From NCBI RefSeq assembly GCF_003491325.1, contig NZ_CP022881.1, forward strand, positions 1,674,001-1,738,000: 64,000 bases of DNA, read 5' to 3'. This document shows, piece after piece, positions 47,578 to 59,140 of the stretch (positions within the stretch are counted from its first letter, which is position 1; every line of letters begins with the position of its first letter). Made by a program: the position numbers and the translations under genes. The notes beneath the pieces are model-generated. The model saw only the letters and a program-made list of their open reading frames with translations, was not told the DNA's origin and made no database searches. The DNA comes from Staphylococcus sp. M0911. GTDB taxonomy: Bacteria; Bacillota; Bacilli; Staphylococcales; Staphylococcaceae.

Positions 47578-48885
47578 TTACCCCTCCATTAATAATAATT
47601 CTGGATTATTTAATAAACGCTTGATGTGATTCATAGCATTTTGTCCAGTTGCACCATCAATTTGTCTGTGGTCAAAGCTTAATGATAATGCAAGAACTGG
47701 AGCAGCTACAATTTCTCCATCTTTAACAATCGGTTTTTGAGCGATACGCCCAATTCCTAAGATAGCTACTTCTGGGTGATTAATAACTGGAGTGAACCAT
47801 TGTCCACCAGCTGAACCGATATTACTGATTGTACATGTTGCACCTTTCATTTCATCAGATGTTAATTTACCGTCACGTGCTTTTACAGCAAGTTCGTTAA
47901 TTTCATCTGAGATTTGGAAGATTGATTTACGATCTGCATGTTTAACAACAGGCACTAATAAACCTCTGTCTGTATCTGCAGCGATACCAATGTTCCAATA
48001 GTGTTTGTGTACAATCTCTCCAGCTTCTTCATTAAATGATGTATTAAGTGCTGGATATTTTTTAAGTGCAGAAACAAGTGCTTTCACTACATATGGTAAG
48101 AAAGTAAGTTTTGTACCTTGTTCAGCTGCGATTTCTTTGAATTTCTTACGGTGATCCCATAATTGTTGAACATCAATTTCATCCATTAATGTAACATGTG
48201 GTGCTGTGTGTTTAGAATTAACCATTGCTTTGGCAATTGCTTTACGCATAGCTGGGATTTTTTCAGTTGTTTCTGGGAAGTCGCCTTCTGGTACTGATTG
48301 AGTTGCTGCTGTAGTTGTAGTCTCTTCAGAAGTACTTGCTGCACTTTCATTAGATGTTGCTTGAGTAGCGCCACCGTTTAAGTGTGCGTCAATATCTTCT
48401 TTTGTGATTCGACCATTTTTACCAGAACCAGCAACTGCTTTAATATTCACGCCATTGTCACGTGCATATTTACGTACTGAAGGCATTGCTTTAATTGTTC
48501 TATTTTCATCAACTTCAGCATCTTGAGTATTTGCTGCAGGTTGACTTTCTTGTGATGAAGCACTTTCTTCTTTTGCTGCTTCTTCTTTTGGTTCTTCACT
48601 TGATGAATCATCACTGTGATTACCTTTGAATTGCATTTCTTCAGCATCTGGTGCATCAATTTTAACAATAATGTCACCAACAACTGCTACTGTACCCTCA
48701 TCTACTAATACTTCTTCAACTGTACCACTTACTGGTGAAGGGATTTCTACAACAGATTTGTCATTTTGGACTTCTGCTAAGACATCGTCTTCTTCAATTG
48801 TATCTCCAGCTTTTACAAACCATTTTACAATTTCACCTTCGTGGATACCTTCCCCGATGTCGGGTAATCTAAATTCAAATGCCAC
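47578..48885 (-). CDS. pdhC: Dihydrolipoamide acetyltransferase (pyruvate dehydrogenase E2)
   Basis: E2 is the core of the pyruvate dehydrogenase complex, carrying acetyl groups on lipoate to coenzyme A. The 435-residue protein has one N-terminal lipoyl domain with NDKS (Lys43 lipoylated). An acidic Ser/Gln-rich linker and a peripheral subunit-binding domain follow ([14 protein letters not shown] to GRITKEDI). A Thr/Ala-rich linker precedes the catalytic domain, whose [12 protein letters not shown] contains the active His and Asp. Translation starts at GTG after AGGAGG. Confidence 0.98.
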   Translation of the reverse strand: MAFEFRLPDIGEGIHEGEIVKWFVKAGDTIEEDDVLAEVQNDKSVVEIPSPVSGTVEEVLVDEGTVAVVGDIIVKIDAPDAEEMQFKGNHSDDSSSEEPKEEAAKEESASSQESQPAANTQDAEVDENRTIKAMPSVRKYARDNGVNIKAVAGSGKNGRITKEDIDAHLNGGATQATSNESAASTSEETTTTAATQSVPEGDFPETTEKIPAMRKAIAKAMVNSKHTAPHVTLMDEIDVQQLWDHRKKFKEIAAEQGTKLTFLPYVVKALVSALKKYPALNTSFNEEAGEIVHKHYWNIGIAADTDRGLLVPVVKHADRKSIFQISDEINELAVKARDGKLTSDEMKGATCTISNIGSAGGQWFTPVINHPEVAILGIGRIAQKPIVKDGEIVAAPVLALSLSFDHRQIDGATGQNAMNHIKRLLNNPELLLMEG

Positions 48886-48951
48886 GGTCTTTTTCCTCCT
48901 AAGATTTTCTTAATAAAGAAATCACTTTTTAATTTAAACTTTATTTAAAGA

Positions 48952-49929
48952 TTAAAACTCTAAAGTTGCTTTTGCTTTTTCTACAATATCATTTTTGTTT
49001 GGTAACCAAACATTTTCAGCTTGAGTAAATGGATATACTGTATCTGCTGCTGCTACACGTGCAATAGGTGCTTCTAATGAAAGAATTGTACGTTCAGCTA
49101 ATTCAGCTGCAACTTGTGCACCAACACCTGCTTGACGTTGAGCTTCTTGAACGACTACAGCTCTGTTCGTTTTTTCAACTGAAGCAACTAATGTATCGAT
49201 ATCAATTGGTTGAACTGTACGTAAATCAATCACTTCAACTGAATAACCTTCTTTTTCTAATTCTTCAGCTGCTTTTAATGATTCTTGTACCATTGCACCG
49301 TATGCGATTAAAGTAATGTCATTACCCTCTTTTTTCACATTAGCTTTTCCAATATCAATTGTGTATTCTTCTTCAGGAACTTCTTCTCTGAATGAACGAT
49401 ATAATTTCATATGCTCTAAATATACAACTGGATCATTACTTCTAATTGAAGAAATTAATAATCCTTTAGCATCATATGGGCCTGATGGGATAACCACTTT
49501 CAAACCAGGAGATTGAGCTAAAATACCTTCTAAATTATCTGCGTGCAATTCTGGTGTATGCACACCGCCACCAAATGGGCTACGAATAGTTACAGGTGCA
49601 GTTTTAGAACCACCTGAACGGAAACGAGTACGTGCAATTTGTCCAGCTACTGAGTCAAATACTTCAAATACGAATCCTAAGAATTGGATTTCCATTACAG
49701 GACGGAAACCTTCAACAGCTAAACCTAAAGCTAAGCCACCAATTCCTGATTCTGCAAGTGGTGTATCGAATACACGATCTTCACCAAATTCTTTTTGTAA
49801 ACCTTCAGTAACACGGAATACACCGCCGTTAACACCAACGTCTTCACCGAAAACTAAAACGTCTTCGTCATTTTTAAGTTCAGTTTTAAGCGCATCATTA
49901 ATCGCTTGAACCATTGTCATTTGTGCCAT
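48952..49929 (-). CDS. pdhB: Pyruvate dehydrogenase E1 component subunit beta
   Basis: With PdhA this forms the thiamine diphosphate-dependent E1 that decarboxylates pyruvate and acetylates the E2 lipoyl group. The 325-residue protein shows the transketolase-like pyrimidine-binding domain ([34 protein letters not shown]) and the C-terminal domain ([27 protein letters not shown]). It begins three bases after the pdhA stop. Confidence 0.98.
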   Translation of the reverse strand: MAQMTMVQAINDALKTELKNDEDVLVFGEDVGVNGGVFRVTEGLQKEFGEDRVFDTPLAESGIGGLALGLAVEGFRPVMEIQFLGFVFEVFDSVAGQIARTRFRSGGSKTAPVTIRSPFGGGVHTPELHADNLEGILAQSPGLKVVIPSGPYDAKGLLISSIRSNDPVVYLEHMKLYRSFREEVPEEEYTIDIGKANVKKEGNDITLIAYGAMVQESLKAAEELEKEGYSVEVIDLRTVQPIDIDTLVASVEKTNRAVVVQEAQRQAGVGAQVAAELAERTILSLEAPIARVAAADTVYPFTQAENVWLPNKNDIVEKAKATLEF

Positions 49930-49932
49930 GGC

Positions 49933-51045
<1,113 letters not shown>

Positions 51046-51099
51046 TCAATTCACCATACCTTTCCCATATATAAATAGAAATTCATTTTATCCATAACA

Positions 51100-51108
51100 A
51101 TTGTATCA
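51100..51108 (-). promoter_or_regulatory. Extended -10 of the pdhABCD promoter
   Basis: The minus strand reads TGATACAAT, a TG-N-TACAAT extended -10, with TTTAAC 18 bases before TACAAT as a possible -35. Confidence 0.5.
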
Positions 51109-51154
51109 CAAATAAATAAGCCTGTTAAACGATTTCATAAAGTTCTGTTTCATA

Positions 51155-51207
51155 GAAAAAAGATACAGACACAAGAACTGTACTACTACATTCTTCATAT
51201 CTGTATC
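51155..51207 (-). terminator. Terminator of the YkyA-type lipoprotein gene
   Basis: GATACAGA / TCTGTATC with partial inner pairing (GAA/TTC) forms a hairpin, followed by TTTTTTC on the minus strand. Confidence 0.7.
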
Positions 51208-51217
51208 AGTCAAGGAA

Positions 51218-51844
51218 TTATTTTAATTGATCTACATCTTGCTTTTCCTTATTTACCTTATTCATCGCTTTTGAATACGCTTTAAACTTCTTGTTCATGT
51301 CTTTATATGCTTTGCCTAATTCTTTTGATTTTTCATCTACTTGGTCTTGTGTTGCACCATCTTTATTGATGAAACTAAACAGTGATTTTTCTTTTCCAAG
51401 CGCTTTTTTGTAAGCCTTTGCATAATCGCTATGTGATTTATATTTATCTTTAATTGCTTTATCTAATTCTTCAACTTCTTTTTTCTTATCTTTATTATCG
51501 ATATTATCGATATGTGATTCTGCCTTTTTAAATTCTTTTTCAGAATCGTCTAACGCCTTTTCTTCTTTCTTAAATTCCTTTTCACGTTTTTCTACATTTT
51601 CAACAATGTCATCAGCTGCTTTTTCTCTTGTTTGTTGGTCTTTCTCGTTAGCCTTTTTAAATAACTTTTGTTTTTCTTCTTCTAATTTATTAATTTTTTT
51701 ACTCACATTTGCAACTGGTTTCTCTTTATCAAAAGCATTTTGGACTTGTTCATCATATGCTTTAATTTCTTTTTTATCTGTTGTACATCCAGCTAATAAC
51801 ACTGCCGATGTTGCAACAACCGCTATTGTTTTGTTTAATTTCAT
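51218..51844 (-). CDS. YkyA family cell-wall-binding-type lipoprotein
   Basis: The 208-residue protein has a lipoprotein signal peptide with lipobox LLAGC (Cys at about residue 19), so it is predicted to be anchored on the outer face of the membrane. The rest is nearly all charged alpha-helix (Lys/Glu/Asp repeats such as KEREKEFKKEEKALDDSEKEFKK) and should form a long coiled coil. This fits the YkyA family, described only as a putative cell-wall-binding lipoprotein. It is monocistronic between pdhA and def, a conserved place in staphylococci. Confidence 0.88.
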   Translation of the reverse strand: MKLNKTIAVVATSAVLLAGCTTDKKEIKAYDEQVQNAFDKEKPVANVSKKINKLEEEKQKLFKKANEKDQQTREKAADDIVENVEKREKEFKKEEKALDDSEKEFKKAESHIDNIDNKDKKKEVEELDKAIKDKYKSHSDYAKAYKKALGKEKSLFSFINKDGATQDQVDEKSKELGKAYKDMNKKFKAYSKAMNKVNKEKQDVDQLK

Positions 51845-51950
51845 TTCTGTATCCTCCTCAAAGTTGTACGCTTGTTATCATAAATAAATCTCTCTCATAA
51901 ATCAATGAAATTGGATAAGCGTCTGATCTCTGTTTAATTACTAATCATTA
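51845..51950. other. Leader of the lipoprotein gene
   Basis: This short region must contain the promoter of the minus-strand lipoprotein gene. I see no clear consensus match and no ORF. Confidence 0.3.
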
Positions 51951-52232
51951 GAGGTTGAGACATAAAGTTTTTGTGCTTCTGGGAAACCGATTAACGGCGT
52001 CCCAAAAGCAGGATTATCGGCAGAAGGGACCCAACATAGAGAAATTGGTATTCCAATTTCTGCAAATAATGCAAGTTGGGCAAACGCTCACGATTCGACA
52101 AAATTCGGAAAACAATTCAAATGAACAAACTCAACTATTGAGTTTGTAAGAACTACTAACCTATGAATAAGGAAGTAGTTCTTTATCATCGTTCGGTTCT
52201 GCTCAAATCCTAAACGCTTTTGTCCCGACCTC
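51951..52232. repeat. Hairpin-rich intergenic element with inverted ends
   Basis: The element begins GAGGTTGAGACATAAAG and ends with the near-complement CTTTTGTCCCGACCTC. Inside are several hairpins: AGAAATTGG/CCAATTTCT, CAAACTCAA/TTGAGTTTG and AACTACT/AGTAGTT. This layout resembles the interspersed intergenic repeats of staphylococcal genomes that carry a GGGACA(T/A)AAA-type end. An open frame of 64 codons inside (51955-52149) lacks coding character. No copy elsewhere in this window was found by eye. Confidence 0.55.
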
Positions 52233-52423
52233 TTATAATTCACACATATATCACGTTGACGTATCTTTCTATTCAATTTTTAATGTCACTTTCTAAACAC
52301 ATAATATGTCATGTGTATTCTTATTTTAACTTTTATTTTCATTTTCTACTAATAATCTAATTTACTTCAATGTACTTCTACCTATTATATTTGGTATATT
52401 TGTAGTTAAGGAAGGTGTCAGAC
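52233..52423. other. AT-rich leader of def
   Basis: This stretch holds the def promoter. A weak candidate is TTTACT, 16 bases, TATTAT, ending about 35 bases before the start codon. Nothing else is visible. Confidence 0.3.
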
Positions 52424-52975
52424 ATGATAACAATGAAAGATATAATAAGAGATGGTCATCCTACACTTCGTGAAAAAGCTCAAGAATTAAGTTTTCCTTT
52501 ATCAAATGAAGATAAAGAAACATTAAAAGCTATGCGAGAGTTTTTAATCAATAGTCAAGATGACGACATCGCTAAAAAATATGGTTTACGCTCAGGTGTA
52601 GGTTTAGCCGCACCACAAATTAATGTATCAAAAAGAATGATTGCCGTGTATTTACCAAACGACGGAAATGGAAAATCTTATGATTACATGCTAGTTAATC
52701 CAAAAGTGATGAGTTACAGTGTTCAAGAAGCCTATTTACCAACTGGTGAAGGTTGTCTAAGTGTAGACGAAAATATCCCAGGTTTAGTTCATCGTCATAA
52801 TAGAGTTACAATTAAAGCTCAAGATATCGATGGTAATGACGTTAAATTACGTTTAAAAGGCTATCCTGCTATCATTTTCCAACACGAAATTGATCATTTA
52901 AATGGTATTATGTTCTATGATCATATTGATGATGCTAATCCATTAGCACCGCATCCAGATGCAGTAGAAGCATAA
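52424..52975 (+). CDS. def: Peptide deformylase
   Basis: This enzyme removes the formyl group from the first Met of new proteins. The 183-residue metalloenzyme has the three family motifs: GVGLAAPQI (about 58-66), EGCLS with metal ligand Cys111, and HEIDH with His154, Glu155 and His158. The longest ORF begins at a GTG three codons upstream. GGAAGG is eight bases before the ATG at 52424, and the resulting residue numbering of the metal ligands equals that known for S. aureus deformylase. It has its own terminator. Confidence 0.97.
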   Translation: MITMKDIIRDGHPTLREKAQELSFPLSNEDKETLKAMREFLINSQDDDIAKKYGLRSGVGLAAPQINVSKRMIAVYLPNDGNGKSYDYMLVNPKVMSYSVQEAYLPTGEGCLSVDENIPGLVHRHNRVTIKAQDIDGNDVKLRLKGYPAIIFQHEIDHLNGIMFYDHIDDANPLAPHPDAVEA

Positions 52976-52983
52976 TTTGATTT

Positions 52984-53020
52984 AACCTCGAAAGTAACAT
53001 GACTTTCGAGGTTTTTTATT
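52984..53020 (+). terminator. Terminator of def
   Basis: AACCTCGAAAGT / ACTTTCGAGGTT is a perfect 12-base stem with a six-base loop and a T run. Confidence 0.9.
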
Positions 53021-53473
53021 TAATAGATTTCAATCAAATAAAACAATAGCCTTTAAATAAATAAGTTTGAAGCTGTGTCTAAAGTTAAATATTGTTTTTC
53101 TCTATTCTAAATACAGATTAAAAGTTCTTACTATTATATGTGTCTGTTCGCTCACTTAATGATAAAACTGCTTTATTTCTTTTAGTACATCATGTAAAAT
53201 ATACATTAACTGAAATCTTAGTGAATTAATCCTATTTTTCAAAATTTGAACGACATGATTTCCCTGGAAAACATACTCGGCAGTGAAATTAAATAATTAT
53301 AGTTATATATTTATTTAGATTAGCTAGTATGTCTATTATTAAATTTAAATACACATACTTTTATTGAAGAACAATATCAAAGACAAAATCTGATTTCTAT
53401 CTTTAATAACCCGAGCTATCAACCACGGGACTTGAATAAATATTAAAAACAATCCTTAGGAGGAATTATATCA
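53021..53473. other. Long region without a gene upstream of rpoY-rnjA
   Basis: About 450 AT-rich bases without a supported gene. They hold a 20-base imperfect palindrome (53255-53274, ATGATTTCC CT GGAAAACAT) and an imperfect inverted repeat TATCAAAGA / TCTTTAATA near 53380-53415. A small CCCG/CGGG hairpin (near 53410-53430) lies just before the rpoY ribosome binding site. A long 5' leader or a small RNA gene is possible. No convincing promoter pair was found. Confidence 0.4.
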
Positions 53474-55380
<1,907 letters not shown>

Positions 55381-55389
55381 TATTAAAAT

Positions 55390-55440
55390 ATCCCATAAGC
55401 AACTATCATTCTAATGATATGGCTTATGGGATTTCTTTAT
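55390..55440 (+). terminator. Terminator of rpoY-rnjA
   Basis: ATCCCATAAGC / GCTTATGGGAT with an inner CATT/AATG stem is followed by TTTCTTTAT. Confidence 0.85.
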
Positions 55441-55480
55441 AAAAAATGGTTTAGCCAAGATCATTGACTAAACCATTTTT
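55441..55480. terminator. Terminator of the KtrA-type gene
   Basis: AATGGTTTAG / CTAAACCATT is a ten-base stem with T runs on both strands. It mainly serves the minus-strand gene that ends at 55480. Confidence 0.85.
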
Positions 55481-56139
55481 TATTTAGCTATATTCTTTTC
55501 AAATCGACCTAAGTCATTATCATGACCAATCATGATTAGGATATCACCAATTTCAATATTTAAATTTGGATCTGGTGACACAATAAACTGCTTACCTCTT
55601 TTAATCGCAATAATATTAATACCATATTGCGCACGAATATCTAAATCAATAATTGTTTGGCCAGTCATTTTTTCAGTAGCTTTTAATTCAACAATAGAGT
55701 GTTCATCTGCTAATTCTAGATAATCGAGCACACTCGCACTAGCCACATTGTGTGCAATACGACGGCCCATATCACGTTCTGGATGGACAACCGTATCCGC
55801 ACCTATTTTATTTAATATTTTAGCATGATAATCATTTTGTGCTTTGGCAGTTACCTTTTTAACACCTAATTCTTTTAAAATAAGTGTTGTTAATGTACTA
55901 GATTGAATATTTTCACCGATAGCAACAATAACATGGTCAAAGTTTCTTATTCCCAAACTTTTCATGACTGCTTCATCAGTAGTATCCGCTACTACAGCAT
56001 GCGTCGCAATATCACTATATTCATTAACTCTGTTCTCATCACTATCAATGGCCATAACATCCATATCTAAGGCGTTAAGCTCTCTAACAATACTGCCACC
56101 AAAGCGTCCTAAACCAATTACTACGTATTCCTTTTCCAT
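55480..56139 (-). CDS. ktrA: Potassium uptake regulatory protein, RCK type (KtrA/KtrC)
   Basis: The protein is the cytoplasmic gating ring for a Ktr-type potassium channel subunit. The 219-residue protein has an RCK N-domain Rossmann fold (VIGLGRFGGSIVREL, residues 7-21, binding ATP/ADP or NAD). The RCK C-domain (about 135-219) is the one that binds c-di-AMP in S. aureus. The S. aureus counterpart beside rnjA is called KtrA or KtrC in different papers. The membrane partner gene is not in this window, as in S. aureus where it is encoded elsewhere. Confidence 0.93.
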   Translation of the reverse strand: MEKEYVVIGLGRFGGSIVRELNALDMDVMAIDSDENRVNEYSDIATHAVVADTTDEAVMKSLGIRNFDHVIVAIGENIQSSTLTTLILKELGVKKVTAKAQNDYHAKILNKIGADTVVHPERDMGRRIAHNVASASVLDYLELADEHSIVELKATEKMTGQTIIDLDIRAQYGINIIAIKRGKQFIVSPDPNLNIEIGDILIMIGHDNDLGRFEKNIAK

Positions 56140-56255
56140 ATAGTCCTCCGCTTATTACACATTTAAATAACAACGATCAAATCAACTTTTTTCAAATAAA
56201 TATATAGTAAAAGCTGATGCAAAATCGAAATGATGATTTGTTCTACTATAGTTGA

Positions 56256-57272
56256 TTATTTTTTTCCTTCTACATAATCTTTATCGAAAACAAATAGTCT
56301 CAATAATAATAGTAACGATGGAACTAATAAAAGTAAACCTAAAATAAATGCAATAACCAATGCTAGACCCATTTCATCATTTACATGAGAACTAGAAATT
56401 TTTACGAATGGATGTAATAAATATGGTAATTTACTGATACCATATCCAAAGAAAGCAAATAACATTTGCAATATCACCATTATAAATGCTAAACCATGAT
56501 TTCTTTTAAAAATAGTTAGTGCGCCTGCAACTAGGAAAAAGATAAAACTTATCACGAACATCCACCAATAGTTAAAGACAGCATTATTAAAATGCTCTGA
56601 GTTTTGTACTCTTAGTGATAAAAAGACAAACAAGGAAATAATAATCATTGGTGGTCCCCAAAATATATGCCATTGTCTCATTAAATGATATGCCGGTTGG
56701 TCCTTTGCTTTATTAGCATAAAATGTAAGGAATCCAGAAGAGATATATAACACTGAGATAATTGCCAAGAAAACAACAGCCCATGCAAAAGGACTTAGTA
56801 ATAGTTGAACCCAGTCTAAATCAACATGATTCCCTACCTCTTTAATATAGCCACCTTCTGAAATTGTTAATGCGGTTGCTAATGCAGCTGGAATAAGTAA
56901 ACCAGTTAACCCATATAGAAAAATCCATGGTAATTTTGTATCTTGTCCATAATTCTCAAAGGCATAGAAACTGTTTCTTATTGAAATAAGAATCGTACCA
57001 ATTGAACCTGGTACAAGTAAAACCGTTCCTAAATATTTAACGGAATCAGGGAAGAATCCAATAAATCCAACAAAGAAAAAGACAAAGAAGACATTCGTAA
57101 CTTCCCATACTGGACTAAGATATCTTTCAATAAGATGATTGATTTTCTTTTCTTCACCAGTAAGTTTAGAATGTAATGCGAAGAATCCAGCACCAAAATC
57201 AATTGAGGCTACGATGATATAACAAAATAAAAATATCCATAAGACTGTAATACCTATATATGAATATATCAT
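56256..57272 (-). CDS. cydB: Cytochrome bd-type menaquinol oxidase subunit II
   Basis: This is the smaller subunit of the bd-type terminal oxidase, which reduces oxygen with high affinity and resists cyanide and nitric oxide. The 338-residue protein has about eight to nine hydrophobic helices. Its N-terminal part contains the family motif DFGAGFFALHSK and YLSPVWEVTNVFF. Its start overlaps the cydA stop by four bases (ATGA), so the two subunits are made together. Confidence 0.95.
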   Translation of the reverse strand: MIYSYIGITVLWIFLFCYIIVASIDFGAGFFALHSKLTGEEKKINHLIERYLSPVWEVTNVFFVFFFVGFIGFFPDSVKYLGTVLLVPGSIGTILISIRNSFYAFENYGQDTKLPWIFLYGLTGLLIPAALATALTISEGGYIKEVGNHVDLDWVQLLLSPFAWAVVFLAIISVLYISSGFLTFYANKAKDQPAYHLMRQWHIFWGPPMIIISLFVFLSLRVQNSEHFNNAVFNYWWMFVISFIFFLVAGALTIFKRNHGLAFIMVILQMLFAFFGYGISKLPYLLHPFVKISSSHVNDEMGLALVIAFILGLLLLVPSLLLLLRLFVFDKDYVEGKK

Positions 57273-58624
57273 TTGTTATCACCTCTTTCTTTGAGCACTT
57301 GATTGACATCATTGATTGCAGGTTTGTTTCTAAACATTCTGAGTAACACATATGCAGATGTAACGATGAGTACAAGATATAATAAACCGAATAAAATCGT
57401 CACTAATGTAATACCACCAGCTTGAGTCGCTGCTTGAGATACTCTTAAGTATCCTCTTACAATCCATGGTTGGCGTCCCATTTCCGTTAAGAACCAACCA
57501 AATTCAATTGCTAACATAGACGCTGGACCAGTAAGTAATATGCTATATAAAACTACCTTATGTGTAGTTAAGTGTCGTAACTTCTTAATTAATAAAATCA
57601 ACATAAAAATTCCTGAAATCACAAAACAGAATACGCCCATTGAAACCATTAAGTCAAAGAAATAATGAACAATTAATGGTGGCAATTCATTTTTAGGAAA
57701 ATCGTTAAGTCCTTTTACTGTCGTCTTCAAACTATTATCAGCTAAGAAACTTAACATTCCTGGGATTTCTATTGCGCCTGATACTTCATTCGTCTTTTCG
57801 TTTAAAACACCAAAAAATACTAAATTAGCTTGAGATTGTGTGTCAAAATGCCATTCATATGCAGCCAATTTTTCTGGTTGTACTTTATGTAAAAACTTAG
57901 CTGACATATCTCCCGCTAACATCGATAACAATGTTGAAATAAACCCAACAATCATCGTCATTTTTAATGCTTTTAAATGATATCTTTTATCTTCTGGATG
58001 CGTCTGTTTTAGCAATTTAAATGCAGCAATTGCCGCAAGAATAAACGCCATTGTCATGCCAGCTGTTGCAACAACATGGAAGGACCTTACGATAAATGAT
58101 GAGTTAAACATTGCTTCTAATGGTTGAACATTAACCATACGTCCGTTTTTCATTTCAAAACCAGCTGGTGTATTCATAAACGAGTTAACTGACGTTATGA
58201 AAAATGCTGAGAATGATCCACCTATAATTACAGGTAAGCCTATAACAAAATGAATCCATTTATTTTTAAATCTTTCCCAAGTATAAAGATAAATACTAAG
58301 AAAAATAGCTTCAAAAAAGAATGCGAATGTTTCCATAAATAGAGGTAATGCAATTACATGACCGCCCATTTTCATAAATGTTGGCCAAACAAGCGATAAT
58401 TGCAAACCAATAATTGTTCCCGTCACTACACCGACAGCAACTGTAATGGTATATCCTTTCGACCATCGTTTCGCTAATGCAATATAATGTGCATCGTTGT
58501 TTCGTATACCAAGAAATTCAGCGATAACAAACATTAATGGCATACCTACACCAATCGTTGCAAATATGATATGAACGGCTAAGGTCATACCTGTAAGTAA
58601 TCGACTCATTTCAACTGAATCCAT
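57269..58624 (-). CDS. cydA: Cytochrome bd-type menaquinol oxidase subunit I
   Basis: This is the haem-bearing subunit with hemes b558, b595 and a d-type site. The 451-residue protein has about nine helices. His18 in MTLAVHIIFA fits the conserved N-terminal haem ligand, and GRQPWIVRGYLR is the quinol/haem family signature. The Q-loop is of the short Gram-positive type. Together with cydB it is the second oxidase beside the aa3 enzyme served by ctaA/B/M. Its promoter lies upstream near 58674-58702. Confidence 0.96.
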   Translation of the reverse strand: MDSVEMSRLLTGMTLAVHIIFATIGVGMPLMFVIAEFLGIRNNDAHYIALAKRWSKGYTITVAVGVVTGTIIGLQLSLVWPTFMKMGGHVIALPLFMETFAFFFEAIFLSIYLYTWERFKNKWIHFVIGLPVIIGGSFSAFFITSVNSFMNTPAGFEMKNGRMVNVQPLEAMFNSSFIVRSFHVVATAGMTMAFILAAIAAFKLLKQTHPEDKRYHLKALKMTMIVGFISTLLSMLAGDMSAKFLHKVQPEKLAAYEWHFDTQSQANLVFFGVLNEKTNEVSGAIEIPGMLSFLADNSLKTTVKGLNDFPKNELPPLIVHYFFDLMVSMGVFCFVISGIFMLILLIKKLRHLTTHKVVLYSILLTGPASMLAIEFGWFLTEMGRQPWIVRGYLRVSQAATQAGGITLVTILFGLLYLVLIVTSAYVLLRMFRNKPAINDVNQVLKERGDNK

Positions 58625-58658
58625 ATATAATCACCTTATATTTATATTTTTTAGTAAT

Positions 58659-58702
58659 TTCACAATGCTTAAAATTATAAATCCTTATCATGATGAACTA
58701 AA
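58659..58702 (-). promoter_or_regulatory. cydAB promoter with Rex half-site
   Basis: The minus strand reads TTTAGT (58697-58702), 17 bases, then TATAAT (58674-58679). TTGTGAA (58659-58665), one arm of the Rex operator TTGTGAAWWWWTTCACAA, lies at the expected transcript start. The second arm is poorly matched, so Rex control is only a suggestion. Confidence 0.4.
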
Positions 58703-58760
58703 TGTTTTTGCTTGAATTTTTGACATAAATTTTTTATAGAGACACATAATGTTCACACCA

Positions 58761-58789
58761 TTGATATTTTATAAAATTAAATATAAGAT
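58761..58789 (+). promoter_or_regulatory. Promoter of the glutaredoxin-like gene
   Basis: TTGATA (58761-58766), 17 bases, then TAAGAT (58784-58789), about 38 bases before the start codon. Confidence 0.45.
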
Positions 58790-58827
58790 AGAATAATATA
58801 AATTAATATATAGAAAGGAAGACCAAA

Positions 58828-59058
58828 GTGTCACATATTACGATATATACACAAGATGATTGTCCACCTTGTACGTTTGTAAAAAATCATCTTCAAGCAA
58901 ATCATGTAGATTATACAGAAAAAAATATAAAGAATAATCAATATCGAGTAGAAATGATGGATTATGATGCATTTGCGACGCCATTTATCTTATTGAACGA
59001 TGAACCTATGTATCAAGTTGATATGGATAAAATTAATCAAGCTTTTGACATTCAATAA
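58828..59058 (+). CDS. Glutaredoxin-family protein (NrdH-like)
   Basis: The 76-residue protein has the thioredoxin fold signature of glutaredoxin/NrdH: IYTQDDCPPCTFVKNHL with active site CPPC (residues 13-16) and the cis-Pro in FATPFILLND. It probably reduces disulfides in the cytoplasm; the partner is unknown and no nrd genes are nearby. Translation starts at a GTG with AAAGGAAG upstream. It stands alone on the plus strand between cydA and ptsI. Confidence 0.9.
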   Translation: MSHITIYTQDDCPPCTFVKNHLQANHVDYTEKNIKNNQYRVEMMDYDAFATPFILLNDEPMYQVDMDKINQAFDIQ

Positions 59059-59089
59059 GTACTTAGCAATTAAAAGATACTAATGATAT

Positions 59090-59135
59090 AAAAGAACCAA
59101 CTAAAGCAATTTAAATTGCTCAAGTTGGTTCTTTT
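59090..59135. terminator. Bidirectional terminator (glutaredoxin-like gene / ptsI)
   Basis: AAAAGAACCAACT / AGTTGGTTCTTTT forms a 13-base stem with an inner GCAATTTAAATTGC palindrome. Confidence 0.85.
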
Positions 59136-59140
59136 AATTA

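Noticed and set aside
48626-48913. 95-codon Ser/Thr-rich plus-strand ORF
   Set aside because: Antisense shadow of the pdhC lipoyl domain and linker.
51606-51887. 93-codon Cys/Phe-rich plus-strand ORF
   Set aside because: Antisense to the coiled-coil lipoprotein; typical shadow of Lys/Glu-rich coding sequence.
51955-52149. 64-codon ORF inside the intergenic element
   Set aside because: The region is made of inverted repeats, has no ribosome binding site, and the translation looks random.
52088-52276. 62-codon minus-strand ORF in the same element
   Set aside because: Same repeat-rich stretch, opposite strand. No initiation signal and no conserved motif.
51845-53473. Mobile element or genomic island between the lipoprotein gene and rpoY
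   Set aside because: Apart from the small repeat there is no transposase, integrase or direct repeat, and the gene order is that expected for staphylococci.
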